64,000 bases of DNA from a bacterium (GTDB lineage Bacteria; Bacillota; Clostridia; Oscillospirales; Oscillospiraceae), in NCBI GenBank assembly GCA_004560375.1, contig SFVC01000019.1, forward strand, positions 1 through 64,000, in the 5' to 3' direction. The stretch's first letter is position 1. Each line of letters opens with the position of its first letter. The notes under the pieces were generated by a model. That model worked only from the letters and a program-made list of their open reading frames with translations. It did not search any database and was not told the DNA's origin. The translations under genes were made by a program, and so were the position numbers. This document shows positions 39,977 through 48,117 of this stretch, one piece after another.

Positions 39977-40568
39977 GACGCAGTTCCGCCGCCTCCTTGG
40001 CCTCTGCCAGCACCTGCACCCACATATCCGCCTTGGAGATGCCGGTCAGCACGTGTTCGTCGTTCATCTTCCATCTCTGGTTGGAGGTGAAGGTATTCAC
40101 CCGGAACTTGACGCCGTCCACCACGAACAGGAAGCTCACCCGGCTGGTGCCCCGCAGGAAACCGGAGCCGGCGGCGCCGTCGTCTGTCCAGGCCCTGCCC
40201 ACCCGGTCGGCGGACAGCAGGAAGGGTTCAAAGGGATTCCAGAAGAACAGCAGGGCGATCTTCCCCCGCCGTGTGTCCACCACCACCACCTGACTGCTGC
40301 CGTAGAAGGTCTGGCTGCGGGTAAAGTTCTGCTGATCCAGCCGCTGCTCCATGGCCTTTTTCTTCAGCCGCCAGATCAGGGCGGGCCCAAAGATCCACCA
40401 GATCAAGGACAGCACCGTGGGACACAGCAGGAGGAGCACGGCGCCCGCGCCCCCCTCCCGGAACCGGGTGGCCCCGATATAACCCAGGCCAAAGATCAGC
40501 ACCAGGGGGACGAATATGGTCAGCAGCAGATAGGCCGGGTTGATCCGTTTGATACTCGTTTGGTTCAT
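39963..40568 (-). CDS. Hypothetical membrane protein
   Basis: A 201-residue protein with two predicted membrane helices near the N-terminus (about residues 13-32 and 41-63) and a soluble, beta-rich C-terminal domain containing QVVVVDTRRGKIALLF. This resembles bacterial PH-like membrane proteins in outline, but I do not recognise a named family. It is the first of three leftward genes behind a good promoter, ending with guaA. Confidence 0.6.
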   Translation of the reverse strand: MNQTSIKRINPAYLLLTIFVPLVLIFGLGYIGATRFREGGAGAVLLLLCPTVLSLIWWIFGPALIWRLKKKAMEQRLDQQNFTRSQTFYGSSQVVVVDTRRGKIALLFFWNPFEPFLLSADRVGRAWTDDGAAGSGFLRGTSRVSFLFVVDGVKFRVNTFTSNQRWKMNDEHVLTGISKADMWVQVLAEAKEAAELRHGMD

Positions 40569-40657
40569 AAAGCGGCTCTCTCCTTCTCTTTACGAACATG
40601 ATCGGCGCGCCCGTGCCGGAAGCCAACGGTTTTTTCGGCACATTTTCCCTCCCGCAT

Positions 40658-40686
40658 ATTGTACCGTATCTCCGCCTAAAAAACAA
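40658..40686 (-). promoter_or_regulatory. Promoter of the leftward guaA cluster
   Basis: On the minus strand TTGTTT (40681-40686) and TACAAT (40658-40663) are 17 bases apart, about 90 bases before the first gene of the cluster. Confidence 0.65.
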
Positions 40687-40829
40687 GACGGAGATTTTCC
40701 GCTTTTTGCGGGATTGAACAAACCTGCAAATTGGGGCGCCGCGGGGGCATATCCCCGCCCCAGCCCGGGCAAACTGAGCGGGCGGCCATGGCCAAGGCCC
40801 GGCCGCAGCCGGGAAACGAGGTGTTTTTT

Positions 40830-41513
40830 GTGTTTGTGGTACTCATTCGCACCGTGGTGCTCTACCTCTTTATCATCGTGGGCATCCGGCTGCTGGGCAA
40901 GCATCAGATCGGCCAGCTGGAGCCCTCCGAGCTGGTGCTCACCCTGATCATCGCGGATCTGGCCTCCGTCCCCATGCAGGACAACGGGATCCCCCTGCTG
41001 TCGGGGCTGATCCCCATCGTGGTGCTGCTGGCCCTGTCGGCCACGCTGTCGGTGCTGTGCACCAAGTCCCTGGGCTTCCGGGCGCTGCTGTGCGGCAAGC
41101 CCTCGGTGGTGGTGGAGAACGGAAGGGTGCTCCAGCGGGAGCTGGAGCGCAGCCGCCTCACCATCGACGAGCTGCTGGAGGAGCTGCGGATGCAGGGCTA
41201 CACCGATATCCAAACCATCAAGTTCGCCCTGCTGGAAACCAACGGCCAGCTGTCCGTGCTGCCCTATGCGGCGGAGAAGCCCGCCACCGCCGCCCAGATG
41301 GGGGTGCCCACCCAGGAGACCGGCCTGCCGGTGGTGCTGGTGAGCGACGGCCGGCTGCTGGAGCACAACCTGAAGGGCCGGGGCTATGAGGAGGTCTGGC
41401 TGGAGAAGCAGCTGGCCGCCCACGGCCTCACCTCCCACCGGCAGGCGTTCCTGCTGACGGTGGACGAGACGGGGAACACCTACTGCGTCCCGAAGAAGGG
41501 GGCGACGGCGTGA
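40830..41513 (+). CDS. DUF421 (YetF/YcaP-type) membrane protein
   Basis: A 227-residue protein of the DUF421 family: three N-terminal helices, with the family motif GIRLLGKHQIGQLEPSELVLTLIIADLASVPM broken by turns, then a cytoplasmic two-part domain (residues 90-225) with KPSVVVENGRV and ELRMQGYTDIQTIKFALLETNG. The GTG at 40830 has GAGGTG six bases upstream and starts the protein directly before helix 1, as in homologues; an ATG at 40788 would add 14 residues. YetF and YcaP have no settled function, though YetF homologues are linked to spore membranes. It is coupled to the DUF4363 gene. Confidence 0.83.
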   Translation: MFVVLIRTVVLYLFIIVGIRLLGKHQIGQLEPSELVLTLIIADLASVPMQDNGIPLLSGLIPIVVLLALSATLSVLCTKSLGFRALLCGKPSVVVENGRVLQRELERSRLTIDELLEELRMQGYTDIQTIKFALLETNGQLSVLPYAAEKPATAAQMGVPTQETGLPVVLVSDGRLLEHNLKGRGYEEVWLEKQLAAHGLTSHRQAFLLTVDETGNTYCVPKKGATA

Positions 41514-41896
41514 GGCGGCTGTATGTGCCCCTGGGCCTGCTGGTTTTGCTGGCGGTTTTGTGCACGGTTCACACCGTCTATCTGGATCACTTCACCGGGG
41601 AGCTGTCCGATCTCCTCTCCCAGGCCCAGGAGCGGGTGGAGCGGGAGGACTGGGAGGAGGCGGATCGGCTCACCCGGCAGGCCAAGGAGATCTGGGTGGA
41701 GCATGAGGGCTACCTCCACACCACCCTGCGCCACGCCGACATCGACGCCATTCTGATCTCCTTTGACGAGGCCCTGGCCTTTTTGCGGGCGGGGGAGCGG
41801 CAGAGCGCGGAGTACGCCGCGGTGAACGCGCGGCTCATCACCCAGATCGGGCTGCTGCTGGAGTCGGAGCTGCCCAGCCTGACGAATCTGCTATAG
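41510..41896 (+). CDS. DUF4363 family protein
   Basis: A 128-residue protein with one N-terminal helix (about residues 5-22) and a helical extracellular domain (AQERVEREDWEEADRLTRQ onward). It matches the DUF4363 family, often encoded beside DUF421 proteins in Clostridia. The GTG start shares four bases with the DUF421 stop (GTGA). The predicted four-helix domain faces outward and may cap or regulate the DUF421 partner; this is inference. Confidence 0.78.
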   Translation: MRRLYVPLGLLVLLAVLCTVHTVYLDHFTGELSDLLSQAQERVEREDWEEADRLTRQAKEIWVEHEGYLHTTLRHADIDAILISFDEALAFLRAGERQSAEYAAVNARLITQIGLLLESELPSLTNLL

Positions 41897-41902
41897 GTTA
41901 TA

Positions 41903-41933
41903 AGAATACCCCCGCCAACCGCGGGGGTATTCT
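41903..41933. terminator. Bidirectional terminator
   Basis: AGAATACCCCCGC and GCGGGGGTATTCT form a perfect 13-bp stem around a five-base loop (41916-41920), between the DUF4363 gene and the convergent 65-residue gene. Confidence 0.82.
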
Positions 41934-42131
41934 TCACAGCTCCGGCGAGTGGAACAGATCCGGATCCTGCCAGTGATCCAAATCGACGCCCTCCCTGGGG
42001 GGCGTGGCCCGGGGCCCCGCCTGAATCCGCCCCGCCACCAGGCTGGACAGATCCTCATAGGGCGGCTCCCGGTACTGGGGATCCCGGCTCACCCGGGCCG
42101 GATCGTTGTCTCCTCTGCGTTTGGGCTTCAT
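41934..42131 (-). CDS. Hypothetical 65-residue hydrophilic protein
   Basis: A short, charged, proline-rich protein (MKPKRRGDNDPARVSRDPQY at the start, DLDHWQDPDLFHSPEL at the end) with no predicted helix or known domain. GAGGAGGAAGG lies directly upstream of the ATG, which supports expression. Its stop codon abuts the shared terminator. A 13-bp hairpin separates it from the next leftward gene. It is probably intrinsically disordered. Confidence 0.6.
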   Translation of the reverse strand: MKPKRRGDNDPARVSRDPQYREPPYEDLSSLVAGRIQAGPRATPPREGVDLDHWQDPDLFHSPEL

Positions 42132-42150
42132 GGGCCTTCCTCCTCAAAAA

Positions 42151-42179
42151 GGGAGCGGGGGGCACAGCCCCCCGCTCCC
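42151..42179 (-). terminator. Strong GC hairpin
   Basis: A perfect 13-bp stem (42151-42163 with 42167-42179; left arm GGGAGCGGGGGGC) with a three-base loop, between the 39-residue and 65-residue leftward genes. No U-run follows, so it may act as a processing or attenuation element. Confidence 0.5.
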
Positions 42180-42215
42180 GCCGGTGTCGGGCGATGGCGC
42201 GTCCGCGCCGCCGTC

Positions 42216-42335
42216 TTAGTAGCCCCGGCCGTTGGAATTTTTGTTCTCAGGATTCTGCTGCTTCTTGTTCTCGGGAGTCTGCTGCTTTTTGTTCTCGGGG
42301 TTCTGCTGCTTCTTGTTGTCAGGGCAGTTGTTCAT
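42216..42335 (-). CDS. 39-residue tandem-repeat peptide
   Basis: An open frame of 39 codons beginning MNNCPD and containing three copies of the 8-residue unit NKKQQ(N/T)PE, then NKNSNGRGY. The repeat is also visible in DNA as a near-identical 24-base tandem. GAGGTGA lies five bases before the ATG. The peptide is very hydrophilic, with one Cys at position 4, and resembles small acid-soluble or coat-type spore peptides in composition only. It is too short for normal gene calling, so it is probably missed in most annotations. Confidence 0.62.
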   Translation of the reverse strand: MNNCPDNKKQQNPENKKQQTPENKKQQNPENKNSNGRGY

Positions 42336-42436
42336 TGTTATCACCTCACGCAGCACAGTATGCCACGCCCTCGCCCCCGTTATACGTCCAGGAAAATTTT
42401 TTTAAAAAAAGGATACCATAACCGGGACAGTTATGA

Positions 42437-42442
42437 TATAAT
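42437..42442 (+). promoter_or_regulatory. -10 box of nrdR
   Basis: A TATAAT preceded by TGA lies 46 bases before the nrdR start, in an AT-rich pocket. The hexamer 17 bases upstream (TACCAT) is a poor -35. Confidence 0.5.
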
Positions 42443-42488
42443 TTTGTCAATGAGCCCGCGCCCTGACAAAGAAAGGATGGATGCCGCC

Positions 42489-42944
42489 GTGAAATGTCCG
42501 TACTGCGCCCAGTTGGAGAGCAAGGTCGTGGATTCCCGCCCCGCCGACGAGGGGAGCAGCATCCGCCGCCGCCGGGAGTGCCTGGCCTGCCGGAAGCGGT
42601 TCACCACCTATGAAATCGTGGAGAGCCTGCCCCTGATGGTGATCAAGCGGGACGGCAGCCGGCAGGCGTTTGACAAGAGCAAGCTGCTGGGCAGTATGCT
42701 CAAGTCCTGCGAGAAGCGCTCGGTGTCCATGTCCACCCTGGAGGAGATCTCCAACGAGATCGAGCAGTCCCTCCAGAACGAGATGGTGCGGGAGGTGCCC
42801 AGCACCGAGATCGGCGAGCTGGTGATGGAGAAGCTGAAGGACGTGGACGAGGTGTCCTACGTCCGTTTCGCCTCGGTGTACCGCCAGTTCAAGGACATCA
42901 ACACCTTTATGACAGAGCTCACCCGGCTGCTGGAGGAAAAGTGA
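42489..42944 (+). CDS. nrdR: Ribonucleotide reductase regulator NrdR
   Basis: A 151-residue repressor of ribonucleotide reductase genes. It has an N-terminal zinc ribbon (CPYC at residues 3-6 and CLACRKRF near 31-38) and an ATP-cone domain (about 49-139, VIKRDGSRQAFDKSKLL) that senses ATP/dATP. The GTG start at 42489 gives the family N-terminus (M/V)KCPYC and has GGATGG eight bases upstream; an in-frame ATG four codons earlier has no ribosome site. No nrd gene lies in the window, so it acts elsewhere. Confidence 0.95.
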   Translation: MKCPYCAQLESKVVDSRPADEGSSIRRRRECLACRKRFTTYEIVESLPLMVIKRDGSRQAFDKSKLLGSMLKSCEKRSVSMSTLEEISNEIEQSLQNEMVREVPSTEIGELVMEKLKDVDEVSYVRFASVYRQFKDINTFMTELTRLLEEK

Positions 42945-43028
42945 GCCGCGTATACCGCAGGAAGTCCCCTGCGGAGGGCAATGCCTTCCCCGCATCGAGG
43001 CGGCAACAGAATTACCCTTCAGCGAATC

Positions 43029-43066
43029 ATAAACTGCGGCAATCCAGAGTGATTGCCGCAGTTTAT
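43029..43066. terminator. Bidirectional terminator
   Basis: A perfect 16-bp stem (43029-43044 with 43051-43066) with a six-base loop CAGAGT, between the convergent nrdR and ZIP transporter genes; T-rich on both sides. Confidence 0.88.
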
Positions 43067-43092
43067 TACGTGGTTATGAACGCCCTGCCCCT

Positions 43093-43875
43093 CTATCCCA
43101 GCGCCACGTCCAGCGCCAGCATGATGGTAAAACCCAACCCGAAGAACAGCGTTCCCAGGTTGGAGTGCTCCCCGGCGGACGCCTCCGGGATCAGCTCCTC
43201 CACCACCACATAGATCATAGCCCCCGCCGCGAAGCTGAGCAGGTAGGGCAGCGCAGGCAGGATCAGCCCCGCGGCCCAAATGGTCAGCACGGCGGCCAGC
43301 GGCTCCACCACGCCGGAGAGTATGCCATACAGGAAAGCGCGGCCTTTTCCCATCCCCTCCGCCTGGAGGGGCATGGAGATGATGGCCCCCTCCGGGAAGT
43401 TCTGGATGGCGATGCCCAGGGACAGGGCCAGGGTTCCGGCGGCGGTGATGCCGCTGTTTCCGGCCATCCAGCCCGCCAGCACCACACCCACCGCCATGCC
43501 CTCCGGAATGTTGTGGAGGGCAACGGCCAGAATCAGCATGGTGGTTCGCTTCAGCTTGGTGCGGGGCCCTTCCGGTTGATCGCTGTTTTGGTGTAGATGG
43601 GGGATCGCCCTGTCCAGGAGCAGCAGGAACAGAATCCCCAGCCAAACCCCCGCAACTGCGGGGAGAAACGCCCACTGGCCCAGATCCGCAGCCTGCTCCA
43701 TGGCCGGCACCAGCAGGCTCCACACGGACGCCGCCACCATGACCCCGGCGGCAAAGCCGGTCAAGCCTCGCTGCACCAGCGGGCTCATGCCCCTTTTCAG
43801 GAAAAATACGCCCCCCGCCCCCAGGGAAGTCCCCACAAAGGGGAGGAGCAATTCAACCAGTACATTTTCCAGCAT
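43093..43875 (-). CDS. ZIP-family metal transporter
   Basis: A 260-residue membrane protein with eight predicted helices, matching ZIP (ZupT-like) importers of zinc, iron or manganese. The metal-binding motifs of helices 4 and 5 are intact: HNIPEGMAVGV (near residue 120) and QNFPEGAIIS (near 155). The His-containing variable loop (HLHQNSDQPEGP) precedes helix 4. The start at 43875 has GGAGGTGG upstream. Its place beside the feo operon suggests a role in divalent metal supply, though it has its own transcription unit. Confidence 0.9.
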   Translation of the reverse strand: MLENVLVELLLPFVGTSLGAGGVFFLKRGMSPLVQRGLTGFAAGVMVAASVWSLLVPAMEQAADLGQWAFLPAVAGVWLGILFLLLLDRAIPHLHQNSDQPEGPRTKLKRTTMLILAVALHNIPEGMAVGVVLAGWMAGNSGITAAGTLALSLGIAIQNFPEGAIISMPLQAEGMGKGRAFLYGILSGVVEPLAAVLTIWAAGLILPALPYLLSFAAGAMIYVVVEELIPEASAGEHSNLGTLFFGLGFTIMLALDVALG

Positions 43876-44048
43876 TTCTTTCCACCTCCAAACAGCGCAG
43901 CAGTGCAGGGCTTCCGTCAAGCCGGACTGTCACGATCTCCCGGCCAAGCGATTCCGGCAGCCCTCCGGCAGCGTCACCACCATTATGCGAGTATACTCCT
44001 CCGCCTCCTTTTTTGCAAGAGCAAGATCCATCGCGCGTCACCCAACGG

Positions 44049-44144
44049 GAGGAGGCATGAGCAGCCTTCCGCTGCCCATGCCTCCTCGCCGCATGATCAC
44101 CGCTCGCTTTTCAGATGTTCTCCCCGCCGGAGGCGGGGAGAACA
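44049..44144 (-). terminator. Two hairpins after the feo operon
   Basis: Reading leftward from the feo operon, a 13-bp stem with a three-base loop (44116-44144, left arm TGTTCTCCCCGCC) lies 12 bases after the FeoB-associated gene. An 11-bp stem (44049-44059 with 44077-44087) with a paired inner tip follows. Neither has a clear U-run, but the pair probably ends or trims feo transcripts. Otherwise 43876-44155 holds nothing I recognise beyond a TATACT near 44000. Confidence 0.55.
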
Positions 44145-44155
44145 CAATTGGTTCT

Positions 44156-44296
44156 TCAGTGACAGCCTTTGCAGTTTCCGCAGTTGCCGTCACAGCCACC
44201 GCTGGATTTGCCATCCTTTCGGATGGAGCGGACGGCCAGTACCACCACCGCAGCCAGCGCGGCGATGACGATGATGTTTCCCAGAATCGGGGGCAT
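44156..44296 (-). CDS. FeoB-associated Cys-rich membrane protein
   Basis: A 46-residue protein with one N-terminal membrane helix (LGNIIVIAALAAVVVLAV) and a Cys-rich tail GGCDGNCGNCKGCH. This is the pattern of the FeoB_associated family, encoded right after feoB in many Firmicutes and thought to aid ferrous iron uptake. AAAGGAG precedes the ATG by nine bases, and the gene starts 19 bases after feoB. It is too small for default gene finding. Confidence 0.85.
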   Translation of the reverse strand: MPPILGNIIVIAALAAVVVLAVRSIRKDGKSSGGCDGNCGNCKGCH

Positions 44297-44315
44297 GATC
44301 AGACGCTCCTTTCGC

Positions 44316-46550
44316 TTATTTCACGGAAGCGGCCACAGAGGTCAGCCGACCGGACTGCTCCTCCCCCTGGTACCCCTTGCGGAACAGCAGGTAAAGGATC
44401 CCAGCCAACAGGGCGACGGCCGCGATGGTCCACAGGTTGAAGCCGACGGTTCCGGCGATCAGCCCGCCCAGCTGGTAGACAATGAGAGACACCACATAGG
44501 CAAAGACGCACATATAGCCGATGGCAAAGGCGGTCCACTTGCCGTTGTTCATCTCCCGCTTGATGGCGCCCATGGCGGCGAAGCAGGGGGCGCACAGCAG
44601 ATTGAAGATCATAAAGCTGTAGGCGGTAAGAGCTCCGAAGTCGGCCCCCACCAGCGCCCAGATCTCCTCGCCGTTCTCGCTGACCTCCCCGGCAAAGTGG
44701 TAGAGGGTGCCCAAGGTGCCCACCACGTTCTCCTTGGCAATCAGGCCGGTGAAGGAGGCCACGGTGGCCTTCCAGGCCATGTCGCCCGTCCAGCCCAGGG
44801 GGTGGAAGATCCAGGCGATGGCGCTGCCGATGGCGGCCAGCAGGGAGGAATTGTTGTCCTCCACCGCTCCGAAGCCCCCGTCGGTGAAGCCGTAGCCCTG
44901 GAGGAACCACAGCACGATGGTGGACAGCAGGATCACCGTTCCGGCCCGCTTGATGAAGCTCCAGCCCCGCTCCCAGGTGGCCCGCAGGACGTTGGAGGCG
45001 GAGGGAGCGTGGTAGGCGGGCAGCTCCATGACGAAGGGGGCGGGTTCCCCGGCGAAGGCTTTGAACTTCTTCAGCATGATGCCGGAGATCACCACGGCGG
45101 CAATGCCAATGAAGAAGGCGGAAGTAGCCACCCAAGGCGAACCGCCGAACACCGCCCCGGCAAACAGGCCGATGATGGGCATTTTCGCCCCGCAAGGAAT
45201 GAAGCCGGTGGTCATGATGGTCATCTTCCGATCCCGATCCTGTTCAATCGTCCGGGAGGCCATGATGCCGGGCACGCCGCAGCCGGTGGCCACCAGCATG
45301 GGGATGAAGCTCTTGCCGGACAGGCCGAAGCGGCGGAAAATCCGATCCATGATAAAGGCGATTCGGGCCATGTAGCCCACGTCCTCCAAAATAGCCAGCA
45401 GCAGGAATAGCACCAGCATCTGGGGCACGAAGCCCAGCACCGCGCCCACGCCGCCTACGATGCCGTCGATGATGAGGCCGTAGAGCCAGGTGCCCTCGGC
45501 CACGCCCAGGGCGGTCAGGGCGCTTGCAAACCAGCCGGGCACCAGTTCGCCGAACAGGGTGTCGTTGGCCCAGTCGGTGCCCCAGGTGCCGACGCCCACG
45601 CCCCAGGCCTCGCCGGAGCCGTCAAAGAGGGCCGCCGGGGAGGCGCCCATGGCGATGGAGTAGATGGCAAACATGACAAGGGCGAAGATGGGCAGGGCCA
45701 GAATCCGGTTGGTGACAATCTGGTCGATTTTGTCGGAGACGGAGAGGCTGTGCTTCGCCGCCTTTTTCTTTACAGCCTTGGTCACCACGCCGTTGATGTA
45801 GGCGTACCGCTGGTTGGTGATGATGCTCTCGGAATCGTCGTCCATCTCCTTTTCACAGTCGGCGATGTGCTGCTCCAGGTGGGCTTTCAGCTCTGGGTCG
45901 AGGTTCAGCCCCTCCAGCACCTTCTCGTCCCGCTCGAAGATCTTGATGGCATACCAGCGGAGATACCCGTCCGCCACCTTCCCCTGGATGGACTCCTCAA
46001 TGTGGGCCAGGGCGTGTTCCACGCTGCCGGTGAACACATGGGGCAGCTCCCCGGCCTGATGGCGCTGGGCCAGCGCCACGGCCTTTTCCGCGGCGTTCAT
46101 GCCGCCCTCCCCCTTGAGGGCGCTCATCTCCACCACCTCGCAGCTCAGGGCCTCCCCCAGCTTCTTAAGGTCAATGGTGTCTCCATTCTTCCGAACCAGG
46201 TCGATCATGTTCACCGCCACCACCACAGGCAGGCCCAGCTCAATCAATTGGGTGGTGAGGTACAGGTTGCGCTCAATGTTGGTGCCGTCCACGATATTCA
46301 GGATGGCGTCCGGCTGCTCCTTCACCAAGTAGTTCCGGGCAACCACCTCCTCCAAGGTGTAGGGGGACAGGGAGTAGATGCCGGGCAGATCCTGGATTAC
46401 CACATCCTTGCGGCCCTTCAGCCTGCCCTCTTTTTTCTCCACGGTAACCCCCGGCCAGTTGCCCACGTACTGGCTGGAGCCGGTGAGGGCGTTGAACAGC
46501 GTGGTTTTGCCGCAGTTGGGATTGCCCGCCAGGGCAATTCTGATGTCCAT
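44316..46550 (-). CDS. feoB: Ferrous iron transporter FeoB
   Basis: A 744-residue Fe(II) transporter. The N-terminal G domain has G1 GNPNCGKTT (residues 9-17), G2 near GVTVEKKEG, G3 DLPG, and G4 VNMID (about 115-119). A helical GDI-like domain follows, then the membrane part (about 290-740) with the gate-region motifs and long loops around residue 450. The start has a ribosome site GAAAGGAG. A palindrome of the operon's operator type sits 20 bases upstream of the start, so feoB can be controlled separately from the feoA genes. Confidence 0.96.
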   Translation of the reverse strand: MDIRIALAGNPNCGKTTLFNALTGSSQYVGNWPGVTVEKKEGRLKGRKDVVIQDLPGIYSLSPYTLEEVVARNYLVKEQPDAILNIVDGTNIERNLYLTTQLIELGLPVVVAVNMIDLVRKNGDTIDLKKLGEALSCEVVEMSALKGEGGMNAAEKAVALAQRHQAGELPHVFTGSVEHALAHIEESIQGKVADGYLRWYAIKIFERDEKVLEGLNLDPELKAHLEQHIADCEKEMDDDSESIITNQRYAYINGVVTKAVKKKAAKHSLSVSDKIDQIVTNRILALPIFALVMFAIYSIAMGASPAALFDGSGEAWGVGVGTWGTDWANDTLFGELVPGWFASALTALGVAEGTWLYGLIIDGIVGGVGAVLGFVPQMLVLFLLLAILEDVGYMARIAFIMDRIFRRFGLSGKSFIPMLVATGCGVPGIMASRTIEQDRDRKMTIMTTGFIPCGAKMPIIGLFAGAVFGGSPWVATSAFFIGIAAVVISGIMLKKFKAFAGEPAPFVMELPAYHAPSASNVLRATWERGWSFIKRAGTVILLSTIVLWFLQGYGFTDGGFGAVEDNNSSLLAAIGSAIAWIFHPLGWTGDMAWKATVASFTGLIAKENVVGTLGTLYHFAGEVSENGEEIWALVGADFGALTAYSFMIFNLLCAPCFAAMGAIKREMNNGKWTAFAIGYMCVFAYVVSLIVYQLGGLIAGTVGFNLWTIAAVALLAGILYLLFRKGYQGEEQSGRLTSVAASVK

Positions 46551-46569
46551 TTGGTTCTCTCCTTTCGGT

Positions 46570-46585
46570 GTTAGTCATGACTAAC
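46570..46585. promoter_or_regulatory. Metal-regulator-like operator before feoB
   Basis: GTTAGTCATGACTAAC is a perfect 16-bp palindrome of the form GTTAG-N6-CTAAC in the 72-base gap between feoA and feoB. The same motif occurs twice upstream of the first feoA gene. DtxR/IdeR/MntR-type iron regulators bind TTAGG/TTAGT-type dyads, so an iron-responsive repressor is likely. Confidence 0.72.
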
Positions 46586-46622
46586 TTATGGTGCAAATAA
46601 CAGCGGCCTTCTGCCGCCTCAT

Positions 46623-46844
46623 TTACTGAACTTCGATCATCTCCGCGTCACCCTTGCGGACAGACAGCTCGTAGCCCCGGACGTTCAGCTCCATGGGGTC
46701 ACCCAGGGGAGCCACCTTGCGGACAATGAGCTCCACACCCTTGGTGATGCCCATGTCCATGATCCGGCGCTTTACCGGACCTTCCCCATGGAGCCGGGCC
46801 ACGGTCACGGTCTCGCCAACTTTAGCGTCTTTCAGTGTTTTCAT
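46623..46844 (-). CDS. feoA: FeoA family protein (second copy)
   Basis: A 73-residue SH3-like FeoA protein (VGETVTVARLHGEGPVKRRI then MDMGITKGVELIVRKVAPLG and the terminal RKGDAEMIEV). FeoA is a small cytoplasmic partner that supports FeoB-dependent iron uptake. It lies 23 bases after the other feoA and 72 bases before feoB. Confidence 0.92.
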   Translation of the reverse strand: MKTLKDAKVGETVTVARLHGEGPVKRRIMDMGITKGVELIVRKVAPLGDPMELNVRGYELSVRKGDAEMIEVQ

Positions 46845-46867
46845 TTGCGCTCCTCCCTTTTATTGTC

Positions 46868-47080
46868 TTAGACCATAATACGATTTGCCATGGTTTTGTC
46901 CAGCGCGATCCGGCTGTCCCTCACCTGCACGATGAGATTCCCCGCAATCTCGCTGACTACCGTCACATCACTGTCCACCACAAAGCCCAACTCCGCCAGG
47001 TGCTGCCGCACCTCGTCTTTGCCGGAAATTTTACGGATGGTAGCCGTCTCCCCCGCCTTTGCCATTGTCAGCGGCATCAT
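46868..47080 (-). CDS. feoA: FeoA family protein (first copy)
   Basis: A 70-residue FeoA protein that differs from the second copy (LAELGFVVDSDVTVVSEIAG, ending DKTMANRIMV). Two dissimilar FeoA proteins ahead of one FeoB are common in Firmicutes. AGGAGG precedes the ATG by seven bases. It is the first gene of the feo operon. Confidence 0.92.
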   Translation of the reverse strand: MMPLTMAKAGETATIRKISGKDEVRQHLAELGFVVDSDVTVVSEIAGNLIVQVRDSRIALDKTMANRIMV

Positions 47081-47100
47081 TTCTTCGCCTCCTGCGCTTT

Positions 47101-47206
47101 AGTTAGCTTCTACTAACTTTAATTCAGCCATAGTTTACCGCTGCTAACCGTCCGTGTCAAGCCCCTCCGAGGAAAAATCCGCCTTATCAGTTAGAATTCG
47201 CTAACT
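47101..47206 (-). promoter_or_regulatory. feo promoter with two AGTTAG-N6-CTAACT operators
   Basis: On the minus strand TTGACA (47155-47160), a 17-base spacer and TAAACT (47132-47137) form a strong promoter. One operator, AGTTAG-N6-CTAACT at 47101-47118, lies just past the predicted start; the second at 47189-47206 lies upstream of the -35. A third copy precedes feoB. Repressor bound on both sides of the promoter would shut the operon when iron is plentiful. Confidence 0.85.
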
Positions 47207-47379
47207 CGCGCACAGCGGCTGCCGCAAAGGGGGCAAAGTTTTGTGGAGGTTCACCAATCCGCCGCGGAGCGCGGGGAACGGCGCTGGCCCAGATCGCCCG
47301 CAAATGAAGCGCGGGGCAGATCCTGCCCCGCACCACTTATGCTATCAAAAACTTGAGGTCGGTCTTGCGTCGCGGCTTT

Positions 47380-48117
47380 TCAGCCCCTTTCCCGGGTGCC
47401 GGCGCTCCTATCTTGCTCCGCCTCCTCCCGGCGCAATCGCTCCCGTTCGGCCTGGCTGAGGCGGTGGTAACTGGGCGCCATGGCGGCAGCGGACACAAGC
47501 TGTCCCTCCCGAGCCATACGCAGGCCGCACCGGGCCACTCCCCAGGCGGTTTGGTACAGCAGGTGGGGCGGCAGGAGGACACAGGGCAGGTTCTGCCCCT
47601 CCAGCGCCCTTTGCGCCAGCCGGGCCCCGTCCCCCACCAGGGTCTGGGGCTTCCCAGAGGCTTGCACCTCCTCCGCCAACTCGTCCAGCCCCATAGCCCT
47701 GTCCGGGGTGAGCCGCTTTAACATCCCGTTTTCCGCCAGGAAGCGGGCGCAGTATACCTGGTTCCGGCGGGCGTCCATGGCGGCGCAGATCTCCCCCCCC
47801 ACATGGGCGCACTGCCATGCCATGGACTCCAGGGTGGAGCAGGGGGCGCAGGGCTTGTCCCCCGGCCAGGCCAGCCCCTTGGCCGCCGCCACGCCGATGC
47901 GTACCCCGGTGAAGGAGCCGGGGCCCGCCGCCACCGCAATCACGTCCATCTCCTTCAGGGTCAGCCCGGTGTTCTTCAGCAGGTCGGCCACCATGGGTAT
48001 GAGGGTGGCGGAGTGGGTCAGCCCGCTGTTCTGAAAGGACTGGGCCAGCAGCTTGTCGTCCTCGGTGACCGCCACGGAGGCGGTAATTGCCGAGCTCTCC
48101 AGCGCAAGGATTTTCAC
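47380..48117 (-). CDS. tsaB: tRNA threonylcarbamoyladenosine biosynthesis protein TsaB
   Basis: A 245-residue ASKHA-fold protein that scaffolds TsaD and TsaE in t6A tRNA modification. It begins VKILALESSAITASVAV, with GPGSFTGVRIGVAAAKGLAW near residues 65-84, the family signature. The GTG start at 48117 overlaps the tsaE stop by four bases (GTGA) and follows GAGGGGGTGG; the frame stays open upstream but that part lies in tsaE. The last 25 residues are charged (RLRREEAEQDRSAGTRERG). Confidence 0.94.
   Translation of the reverse strand: MKILALESSAITASVAVTEDDKLLAQSFQNSGLTHSATLIPMVADLLKNTGLTLKEMDVIAVAAGPGSFTGVRIGVAAAKGLAWPGDKPCAPCSTLESMAWQCAHVGGEICAAMDARRNQVYCARFLAENGMLKRLTPDRAMGLDELAEEVQASGKPQTLVGDGARLAQRALEGQNLPCVLLPPHLLYQTAWGVARCGLRMAREGQLVSAAAMAPSYHRLSQAERERLRREEAEQDRSAGTRERG

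Noticed and set aside
42216..42335. 24-base tandem repeats considered as a CRISPR-like array
   Set aside because: The units are contiguous without spacers and keep a translated frame.
46570..47206. GTTAG dyads considered as T-box or riboswitch parts
   Set aside because: They are short DNA palindromes flanking a promoter, with no T-box or aptamer architecture.
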